Source: SIG710 sp045605745 (lineage in GTDB: Bacteria > Bacillota > Clostridia > Oscillospirales > CAG-272). From it: 9,505 nt of DNA. Under the pieces are notes generated by a model. That model was not told where the DNA came from and did not search any database. It saw nothing but the letters and a program-made list of their open reading frames with translations. Position numbers and translations under genes: made by a program. The stretch is taken from NCBI GenBank assembly GCA_045605745.1, contig JAZUQN010000218.1:1-9505 (forward strand). The letters are read 5' to 3'. Within the stretch, counting starts at the first letter, position 1. Each line of letters opens with the position of its first letter. Below, piece by piece: positions 1-5,096 of the stretch.

Positions 1-19
1 CAAACTGTGCCACACCCCG
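1..19 (-). tRNA. tRNA 5' end, probably tRNA-Pro (partial, runs off window)
   Basis: Read on the minus strand from position 19 the sequence is CGGGGTGTGGCACAGTTTG. It fits the first 19 nucleotides of a bacterial tRNA-Pro: a seven-base acceptor strand beginning with C1, then TG at positions 8-9, a D-stem strand GCAC, and A14-G15 opening the D loop. A perfect promoter sits just upstream and leaves a leader of about 16 nt, as expected for a tRNA. The anticodon lies outside the window, so the amino acid identity is inferred only from the acceptor and D-arm sequence. Confidence 0.65.
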
Positions 20-41
20 ACGGAATTGCTCACGGCTACTC

Positions 42-70
42 ATTATATCACATTACAAGTGGCTTGTCAA
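42..70 (-). promoter_or_regulatory. Sigma-A promoter of the tRNA gene
   Basis: On the minus strand there is a perfect TTGACA (plus positions 65-70), a 17-nt spacer and a perfect TATAAT (plus 42-47). The predicted start is near position 35. The -35 box lies inside an 11-nt inverted repeat, GCTTG-A-CAAGC on the minus strand (62-72), which may be chance. Confidence 0.85.
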
Positions 71-134
71 GCATTTTTTGCCCATTTCTTGCTGTTTTAA
101 TTATTAAAATTATATTACAAATTGTAAATAACTA

Positions 135-163
135 TTGAAAAAAATACAAAAATACTTTATAAT
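135..163 (+). promoter_or_regulatory. Promoter of the ireB-ribF operon
   Basis: TTGAAA (135-140), a 17-nt spacer and TATAAT (158-163) give a near-consensus sigma-A promoter with a start predicted near 170. The flanks are very AT rich. The resulting 5' leader before ireB is about 69 nt and contains a small hairpin and a three-codon reading frame. Confidence 0.8.
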
Positions 164-208
164 CATTCTAAAGACAAATCCCGATATGCAAATATTCTCG
201 GAAAGGAG

Positions 209-237
209 CTTTTCTAAGGAAAAGTATGGTAAAATAG
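209..237 (+). promoter_or_regulatory. ireB leader: hairpin and three-codon mini-ORF
   Basis: CTTTTC (209-214) and GAAAAG (219-224) can pair around the loop TAAG. AAGGA (216-220) is then followed at 5-nt spacing by ATG GTA AAA TAG (226-237), a three-codon frame whose stop ends one base before the ireB ATG at 239. The best Shine-Dalgarno-like sequences (AAGGAG 203-208, AAGGA 216-220) are badly spaced for ATG 239 but AAGGA is well spaced for ATG 226. Stop-and-reinitiate translation into ireB is therefore possible. This rests on geometry alone. Confidence 0.3.
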
Positions 238-238
238 T

Positions 239-505
239 ATGGAAAAGAAACAGGATATGGGCGTCAGAACGATGGTCTTTGATATTCCCCACGAAAAAGA
301 AGCTTCAATGAAGGCTATTCTTCACAGCGTTTATGATGCAATGAGCGAGAAGGGCTATAACCCCATAAACCAGATTGTTGGATATATTCTTTCTGAAGAT
401 CCTACCTATATCACAAATTATAAGGGTGCAAGAAGCCTTATTCGCAAGCTGGACCGCGACGAGCTTCTGAATGAACTTGTAAAAGATTATCTTGGTGTAG
501 AGTAA
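239..505 (+). CDS. ireB: IreB family regulatory phosphoprotein (UPF0297/YrzL)
   Basis: The 88-residue product carries the family's signature core, KGYNPINQIVGY, then SEDPTYI, then ARSLIRKLDRDEL near the C-terminus, matching Bacillus YrzL and Enterococcus IreB almost end to end. IreB is a small cytoplasmic protein phosphorylated on N-terminal threonine by the PASTA Ser/Thr kinase IreK, and it affects cell-wall stress and cephalosporin resistance in Enterococcus. Thr11, directly before the conserved MVFD, is the candidate target here. The start is not certain: ATG 239 has no well-placed ribosome binding site, and ATG 257 would give MGVRTMVFD, closer in length to the characterised proteins. An in-frame stop at 230 excludes anything longer. 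The stop codon abuts the ribF ATG. In most Firmicutes ireB is followed by ruvX and a DUF1292 gene; both are absent here. Confidence 0.93.
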   Translation: MEKKQDMGVRTMVFDIPHEKEASMKAILHSVYDAMSEKGYNPINQIVGYILSEDPTYITNYKGARSLIRKLDRDELLNELVKDYLGVE

Positions 506-1462
506 ATGTCTTCAAGTGGGCTGATTTTTTGGGATCTGAAAAGCAAAGAAAAGAAAGATTCACTTCCCTCTAAGGTGGTTATTGCCATCGGGAATTTTGA
601 CGGTGTTCATCTTGGTCACAAGAAATTGATCGAGACATCTATTGTGAAGGCAAGAGAGCTTAATGCTATGGGTGAAAATGCCCAAAGCGGTGTGTTTTGC
701 TTTTTAGAGCCCCCGGCAGATCATCTTGTCAGTGATCCCCCAAAGCACCTATCATCTCTTTCGGAAAAATTGGAGATCTTTGCTCGTCTTGGCGCTCATT
801 ATGCCATTGTAGGAGATTTTGAAAAGCTGCACAACCTTTCTCCTGAGAAATTTATATGCCTCTTAAAAGAGGAGTGCTCTTGCTGTGGCATCGTTTGCGG
901 ATTTAATTTCAGATTTGGGCGAGAAGGAAAAGGCGACCCGGAGATGCTGAAAAAAGAGTTTGGAAATATGGCAACCGTTGTGGAGGCGGTCAGAGGGACA
1001 GATGGCGAGGTCATTAGCTCAAGTCGCATTCGTTCACTTGTGCTTGGGGGAGAGGTTGATAAGGCGGCTGTTCTTTTAGGGCACCCGTTTTCCATTGAGG
1101 GGGAGGTCATTCACGGCAAAGCCCTTGGCAGAAAGCTGGGAATGCCCACAATAAATCAAAATTTTGGCGAAAAGAGCATTGTTCCGGGCAGTGGAATATA
1201 TGTTTCGGCTGCATATTTTGACGGAAAAAAATTTCAAGCGGTTACAAACATCGGATCACGCCCAACAGTTGATGATCACGGTGAAGTGAATTGCGAAACG
1301 CATTTGATTGATTTTGAGGGCGAGATATATGGAAGGACTGTTTCGGTCGAACTGCTTTCAAGGCTCAGAGATGAGAAAAAATTTGATTCTCCGGAGGAGC
1401 TGAAGGCGGCCATAAGAGGAGATGTTGAGGACGCGCGCAGATATTTTTTAGAAAATAAGTGA
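506..1462 (+). CDS. ribF: Bifunctional riboflavin kinase / FAD synthetase
   Basis: The enzyme phosphorylates riboflavin to FMN and adenylylates FMN to FAD in the cytoplasm. The N-terminal adenylyltransferase domain shows GNFDGVHLGH (29-38, HxGH nucleotide-binding motif), GFNFRFG (132-138) and ISSSRIR (170-176). The C-terminal kinase domain shows GKALGRKLGMPTIN (204-217, PTxN motif), GIYV (230-233), TNIGSRPT (247-254) and the catalytic-type Glu264 in CETHLIDFEG. The length of 318 is normal for the family. The usual F-[DE]-PHP stretch after the second strand reads CFLEPP (65-70), so its histidine is replaced. There is no gap from the ireB stop (503-505) to this ATG and no clear ribosome binding site, which points to translational coupling with ireB. 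The function of the coupling is not obvious; both are household genes. Confidence 0.95.
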   Translation: MSSSGLIFWDLKSKEKKDSLPSKVVIAIGNFDGVHLGHKKLIETSIVKARELNAMGENAQSGVFCFLEPPADHLVSDPPKHLSSLSEKLEIFARLGAHYAIVGDFEKLHNLSPEKFICLLKEECSCCGIVCGFNFRFGREGKGDPEMLKKEFGNMATVVEAVRGTDGEVISSSRIRSLVLGGEVDKAAVLLGHPFSIEGEVIHGKALGRKLGMPTINQNFGEKSIVPGSGIYVSAAYFDGKKFQAVTNIGSRPTVDDHGEVNCETHLIDFEGEIYGRTVSVELLSRLRDEKKFDSPEELKAAIRGDVEDARRYFLENK

Positions 1463-1481
1463 TATTTGGGGAGAATTAACG

Positions 1482-2804
1482 GTGAAGTTCGCACCTTTTA
1501 AATGGCTGAAGATAGCCGTCTTTACGTTTTTTTTCTTAATAATTTCAACGGCAGTAATGACACTGCCGTCTTTTGCCGTACACGAGATTCCGGAAATGAC
1601 AGATGCAAAGAGCGTGTACCTGTATAATGTGGAGCAAAAGTTGGTTATGGCAGAAAAGGATGCAAGTGCAGTGGTCTATCCTGCTTCAACAACTAAAATT
1701 ATGACGGGAATCGTTGCGCTTCAAGAGCTTCGCGGAAGACTTAGCGAAAATATTACTGTTACCGAAGAAATGCTAAGGGGTGTTCGCGGCAACAACATAA
1801 AGCTTAAGGTGGGTGAGAAGGTTACTGTTCTTGATATGCTTTATGCAACTGTTTGCGGAGGCGCAAATGATGCTGCTGCGGTTCTTGCTTATACCGCTTG
1901 CGGTGGTATTGATGCCTTTGTTGCCCTTATGAATGAAAAGGCCATTGAGCTTGGTGCGCTTAACACGCACTATACAAATGTTTCGGGTATGCATGACAGT
2001 GGGATGGTGACAACCGCATATGATACATTTCTTGTGGCAAAGGCTGCATCAGAAGATTCACTTTTTCTTGAGCTCAGCTCGGAAAGCAAATATCAGATGC
2101 CAAAAACCAATCTCAGCTCCGAGAGAAACATTTATAATAAAAATTATTTGATATCCAGATATTCTGAAATTAAGTATTTTAACAAATATGCAAAGGGACT
2201 TAATTCCGGTTCTACCTCCGAGGGTGGCTATTGCCTTGCAACCTGCACCGAAAATGAGGGGCAGACCTATATTTGCGTGGTCCTTGGTGCAGAGGAGAAG
2301 AATGGTGATATATGCTCTTATACAATTGCAAACAGCCTTATTGAGTGGGCGTATGCCTCATATGGATATGTGGAGGTGCTCTCAAAGGATAACCTTATTT
2401 GCGAGATTGAGGTCGATCTTTCGGAGGATGTGGACTATGTTACGCTCAGGCCCAAGGAGTCGCTCACAGTTTTCTTGCCAAAAAGCGTAGATATTCAAAG
2501 CGAGTTGGTTTATAGCCACAAGGTTACATCTCCTGTGCTGGAGGCTCCCGTTGTTGAGGGGCAGACAGCCGGCTTTATTTCGGTTGAATATGACGGAAAT
2601 GTGCTTGGGACAGTTGAGCTTGTGACCATGAATAAGGTTGAGCGAAGCGAGTTTTTATACGGACTGAAGCAGATAAGGGATTTTACCACCTCAAGGCCTT
2701 TTATTATAACAGTTATAACCTTTGTTTTGCTCCTTGCACTTTATATTTTCGGAACGGCTATTTATCGTTCCAAACCACAACGCAGACATCGCAGACACCG
2801 CTAA
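1482..2804 (+). CDS. DacF-like D-Ala-D-Ala carboxypeptidase family protein with altered active-site boxes
   Basis: This is a 440-residue low-molecular-weight penicillin-binding protein of the S11 peptidase family, which trims D-Ala from peptidoglycan stem peptides outside the cell. An N-terminal hydrophobic signal segment (10-32) leads into the catalytic domain. The nucleophile box is intact: S69-T-T-K72 in YPASTTKIMTG. The second box, normally SxN, reads G127-A-N129 in CGGANDAA, and the third, normally KTG, reads N241-S-G243 in KGLNSGSTSEGGYCL. A beta-rich domain (about 305-395) is followed by a membrane segment (407-427) and a basic tail ending RRHRRHR. The start is GTG 1482, supported by GGGGAG (1468-1473) at 8-nt spacing; it follows ribF by 19 nt. 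The acylating Ser-Lys pair may still bind beta-lactams, but normal carboxypeptidase activity is doubtful. The family is secure; activity is not. Confidence 0.9.
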   Translation: MKFAPFKWLKIAVFTFFFLIISTAVMTLPSFAVHEIPEMTDAKSVYLYNVEQKLVMAEKDASAVVYPASTTKIMTGIVALQELRGRLSENITVTEEMLRGVRGNNIKLKVGEKVTVLDMLYATVCGGANDAAAVLAYTACGGIDAFVALMNEKAIELGALNTHYTNVSGMHDSGMVTTAYDTFLVAKAASEDSLFLELSSESKYQMPKTNLSSERNIYNKNYLISRYSEIKYFNKYAKGLNSGSTSEGGYCLATCTENEGQTYICVVLGAEEKNGDICSYTIANSLIEWAYASYGYVEVLSKDNLICEIEVDLSEDVDYVTLRPKESLTVFLPKSVDIQSELVYSHKVTSPVLEAPVVEGQTAGFISVEYDGNVLGTVELVTMNKVERSEFLYGLKQIRDFTTSRPFIITVITFVLLLALYIFGTAIYRSKPQRRHRRHR

Positions 2805-2839
2805 GCAGATATGCTGTTTTAATTGAAAAGGGTGCAATA

Positions 2840-2851
2840 CGATAATTATCG
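2840..2851. promoter_or_regulatory. 12-bp perfect palindrome upstream of the SCP2-like gene
   Basis: CGATAATTATCG is a perfect palindrome 34 bp before the SCP2-like start codon. It contains GATAAT (2841-2846), a possible -10 box, with a poor -35 candidate TTTAAT (2818-2823) at 17-nt spacing. This may be a weak internal promoter with an operator over its -10. The 80-nt gap after the dac-like gene has no convincing terminator, so read-through from upstream is equally possible. Confidence 0.3.
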
Positions 2852-2884
2852 AATATTTTGGAATAGCATAGGAAAGGATTTGTT

Positions 2885-3640
2885 ATGAAAGACGAGAAGG
2901 TGCTGGCGCACTGCAATTTATTTGGCGTGCTTGGAGCTATAGAAGCTCTTTTAAAGTTTGATGAGGATGCCCGAAAGATAGTTGGCAACAAGAAAATATC
3001 TATCGGATTTGATGTTAAAAACGGGCCAAAGGGAACACTCTGCTTTTCTGAGGGAAAGGCGGTTATGCGTGAGGGTGTTAAGGGATGCAGCATTAAGCTT
3101 TATTTTTCCTCCCCTGCAAAATTTAACGGCATGATAAACGGAACAACTATGCCGCTGCCCACAAGCGGATTTCACCACTTGGGCTTTCTTCTCGGACCTT
3201 TTATGAAGCTTACGGATATTCTTTCCACTTATCTTCGCCCACAGCCCGAGAATCTTCTGGACAGAGCTTTCTTTGAAAGATCAACTGTTCTTATGCTTCA
3301 TGTTATAGCAGGTGCGGTTGCACAGGTTGGAAATACAGATAAGGTTGGTATGTTCTCGGCCGGAAATATCGTGGACGGAGATATAAAGCTGCCTATAGGA
3401 GAGGATATTTCGGTTGGCGTAAGAGCCAAGGATCATAAGCTGACCGCCCTTCACACTCCGCCATTGGAAAGCTTTTCTGAGATGCGTTTTGAAAGCCTTG
3501 ATGTTGCAAGAGATCTTTTTGATGGCAAAATTAATGCCGTTGCCGCTGTTGGAGAAGGAAAGGTTCGCATCTGCGGAATGATATCCCAGATAGATAATAT
3601 AAACCGTATTCTTGACCGAGTTTCGCTATATCTTGCTTAA
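2885..3640 (+). CDS. SCP2-like (sterol carrier fold) protein, function unknown
   Basis: The 251-residue product has no signal peptide and no clear membrane span, so it is probably cytoplasmic. The C-terminal part (198-246: FESLDVARDLFDGKINAV, then GEGKVRICG, then an amphipathic helix) resembles SCP2-type domains, in which a 'G-K-L' strand pair and a final helix close a lipid-binding cavity. A similar pattern, LYFSSPAKFNGMINGTTMPLP, occurs at 72-92, so the protein may hold two related half-domains joined by a hydrophobic stretch (97-117 and 133-148). SCP2 folds bind acyl chains or other hydrophobic ligands; the ligand here is unknown. The start has AAAGGA at 6-nt spacing. The gene ends 14 nt before the aminotransferase, with which it is surely co-transcribed, suggesting a carrier or partner role. 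The family call is by pattern only. Confidence 0.6.
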   Translation: MKDEKVLAHCNLFGVLGAIEALLKFDEDARKIVGNKKISIGFDVKNGPKGTLCFSEGKAVMREGVKGCSIKLYFSSPAKFNGMINGTTMPLPTSGFHHLGFLLGPFMKLTDILSTYLRPQPENLLDRAFFERSTVLMLHVIAGAVAQVGNTDKVGMFSAGNIVDGDIKLPIGEDISVGVRAKDHKLTALHTPPLESFSEMRFESLDVARDLFDGKINAVAAVGEGKVRICGMISQIDNINRILDRVSLYLA

Positions 3641-3654
3641 AGGGGGAGCCACAG

Positions 3655-4905
3655 ATGTTTAAAATAAATGATTATAGTAAGAGCCGCTCGGCCTTTGAGA
3701 GGGCTGTTAAGGTTATTCCCTCGGGAATTTACGGCCATCAGGGTCCGGCAGAGGGTTGCTATGTGCCGATCGAGGCATTTCCGCTGTTTTCTTCACGAGC
3801 TGAGGGTACTTATCTTTATGATGTTGACGGCAATCGTTTTATCGACTATATGTGTGCATATGGCCCGAATATCCTTGGATATCATGATCCCGATGTTGAT
3901 GCTGCGGCTGCAAAGCAAAGAGCTATTTCCGATTGCACCACCCTGCCAAACACTGTTATGATAGATTTTGCGGAGTTGCTTGTTGATACGGTTGCTTCTG
4001 CCGATTGGGCTTTTTTTGCAAAGAACGGAAATGACGTAACAACCCTTGCAATAATGGCGGCAAGAGCTTACACTCATCGCAAAAAAATAGTATTTTTCAA
4101 AGGGTATTATCACGGTGTTGCTCCCTGGGCTCAAAAAATCGATTATGCAGGAGTAATCGAAGAGGATGTGATGCATAATATATATGTTGAGTGGAATAAT
4201 TTTGAAGAGATGGAGGCTGTTTTTGATAAATACAAGGGAGAGATAGCCGCAGTTATAAGCCAGCCTTATATGCATGGAAACTTTATGGATAATGAGTTGC
4301 CGGCTGATGGCTTTTGGCAAAAGGTCAGAAAAAAGTGTACCGATGAGGACACTGTGCTGATATTGGACGATGTTCGCGCAGGATTTAGACTTGACCTTGC
4401 AGGCTCTGATCATTATTTTGGATTTGAGGCTGACATGATCTGCTTTTGCAAGGCTCTTGCCAATGGCTATAATGTGAGTGCTCTTCTTGGAAAAGACTTT
4501 TTGAAGAACACTATTTCCTCGATGTCATATACCGGCTCCTATTGGCTGTCTGCTGTACCCTTTGCGGCCGGTATTGCTTGCATTGAGAAAATGAAAAAGC
4601 TTGATCTTCCAAGGCTGCTTATTGAAAAGGGAACAAAGCTCAAGGATGGACTTCTCGCTTCTGCCAAAGAATTTGGTTATGATCTTCATGTAAGCGGCGT
4701 GCCTTCTCTATTCTATCTGCGACTTGCAGATGATCCGTCTCTTAAGCTTCATCAGGAGTGGATTGCAGAGTGCGTAAAGCGTGGAGTTTTCTTCACAAAC
4801 CACCATAATCACTTTATTAATTCGGCGCTTTCCGATGAGGATATAGCACTGACTGTTGATATCGCAAAGGAAGCTTTCAAGGTGATAAAGGAAAAAAACG
4901 GATAA
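3655..4905 (+). CDS. Class III PLP-dependent aminotransferase (GSA-aminomutase-like)
   Basis: A 416-residue fold-type I PLP enzyme of the class III (ornithine/GSA) group, cytoplasmic. Visible landmarks are YLYDVDGNRFIDY (53-65), the phosphate-binding loop KNGND (123-127), GYYHG (150-154, ring-stacking aromatic), DDVRAGFR (238-245, Asp238 to the pyridine nitrogen) and Lys266 in FCKALANGY, the Schiff-base lysine. The length fits the family. In true glutamate-1-semialdehyde aminomutase the loop reads SGTEA and the Asp motif DEV, so this is not an ordinary hemL; KNGxD variants occur in relatives acting on other substrates. GGGGGAG at 6-nt spacing supports the start. The partner is the SCP2-like gene 14 nt upstream, which hints at a hydrophobic or carrier-held substrate. 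No haem gene is nearby. Substrate unknown. Confidence 0.88.
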   Translation: MFKINDYSKSRSAFERAVKVIPSGIYGHQGPAEGCYVPIEAFPLFSSRAEGTYLYDVDGNRFIDYMCAYGPNILGYHDPDVDAAAAKQRAISDCTTLPNTVMIDFAELLVDTVASADWAFFAKNGNDVTTLAIMAARAYTHRKKIVFFKGYYHGVAPWAQKIDYAGVIEEDVMHNIYVEWNNFEEMEAVFDKYKGEIAAVISQPYMHGNFMDNELPADGFWQKVRKKCTDEDTVLILDDVRAGFRLDLAGSDHYFGFEADMICFCKALANGYNVSALLGKDFLKNTISSMSYTGSYWLSAVPFAAGIACIEKMKKLDLPRLLIEKGTKLKDGLLASAKEFGYDLHVSGVPSLFYLRLADDPSLKLHQEWIAECVKRGVFFTNHHNHFINSALSDEDIALTVDIAKEAFKVIKEKNG

Positions 4906-4925
4906 ACACATTTTATTCCGAACAA

Positions 4926-4944
4926 CACTATATATAGTGGTTTT
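4926..4944 (+). terminator. Possible weak terminator after the aminotransferase
   Basis: CACTATATATAGTG (4926-4939) is a perfect 14-bp palindrome followed by GTTTTC, starting 20 nt after the aminotransferase stop. The stem is short and AT rich and the U run is only four, so termination would be inefficient. It could instead be a protein-binding site. Confidence 0.4.
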
Positions 4945-4958
4945 CTGCTTGCTCCAAT

Positions 4959-5017
4959 CAATTTTTTGAAAATATTTTTGAAAAGATGTTGACATATCAA
5001 CGTTTGTGGTGTATAAT
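4959..5017 (+). promoter_or_regulatory. Consensus promoter of fakA-marR with UP-like element
   Basis: TTGACA (4989-4994), a 17-nt spacer and TATAAT (5012-5017) match the sigma-A consensus perfectly; the start is predicted near 5024. Just upstream (4959-4985) two A/T-rich direct repeats of the form ATTTTT(T)GAAAA, about one helical turn apart, resemble an UP element. A palindrome covers the -35 and a second lies at the start site, so this strong promoter is expected to be held down by a repressor. Confidence 0.9.
4987..5002. promoter_or_regulatory. Operator-like inverted repeat, site 1 (covers -35 of fakA)
   Basis: TGTTGA-CATA-TCAACG: five-base perfect arms (six with one mismatch) around four bases, overlapping the -35 box. 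Its centre is exactly 40 bp from that of site 2, close to four helical turns, so both would face the same side of the DNA. This is the size expected for a MarR-type dimer site. Confidence 0.7.
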
Positions 5018-5026
5018 ACATTGTAA

Positions 5027-5042
5027 TGTTGATTCGTCAACA
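5027..5042. promoter_or_regulatory. Operator-like inverted repeat, site 2 (at start site of fakA)
   Basis: TGTTGA-TTCG-TCAACA has perfect six-base arms around four bases and lies immediately at or after the predicted transcription start. As RNA it could also fold into a 5'-terminal hairpin with a UUCG loop followed by six U residues. The recurrence of the same arms at sites 1 and 3, with different loops, favours a DNA operator. Confidence 0.75.
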
Positions 5043-5082
5043 TTTTTTGATGTAAATTTTCGTAAATCAAATATAACTTGTT

Positions 5083-5087
5083 GGAGG
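5083..5087 (+). promoter_or_regulatory. Ribosome binding site that fixes the fakA start
   Basis: GGAGG lies 9 nt before ATG 5097. The open frame extends to an upstream ATG at 4986, but that codon lies before the predicted transcription start and has no Shine-Dalgarno, so it cannot be the start. Confidence 0.9.
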
Positions 5088-5096
5088 TTTTTCCTA

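Noticed and set aside
62..72. GCTTGTCAAGC inverted repeat over the tRNA promoter -35 as an operator
   Set aside because: The arms are five bases, it coincides with a consensus TTGACA, and there is no second copy, so chance is the simpler explanation.
2188..2490. 100-residue open frame on the plus strand inside the dac-like gene
   Set aside because: It is an alternate frame of a conserved gene, and its Arg/Met/Leu-rich translation has no family features.
3793..4413. 206-residue open frame on the minus strand inside the aminotransferase gene
   Set aside because: It is a shadow of the real gene, with no recognisable domain and low-quality composition.
3655..4905. Annotation as hemL (glutamate-1-semialdehyde aminomutase)
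   Set aside because: The cofactor-loop motifs differ from true HemL and no tetrapyrrole genes are nearby.
5027..5048. Hairpin plus T6 in the fakA leader as a transcription attenuator
   Set aside because: The stem is six mostly A-U pairs and lies within about 25 nt of the start site, too weak and too early for attenuation. The same arms with other loops recur at two other promoters, which fits an operator better.
4986..5096. N-terminal extension of fakA from an upstream in-frame ATG at 4986
   Set aside because: It lies before the predicted transcription start, overlaps the promoter and operators, has no ribosome binding site, and the family's normal N-terminus begins at the ATG at 5097 after GGAGG.
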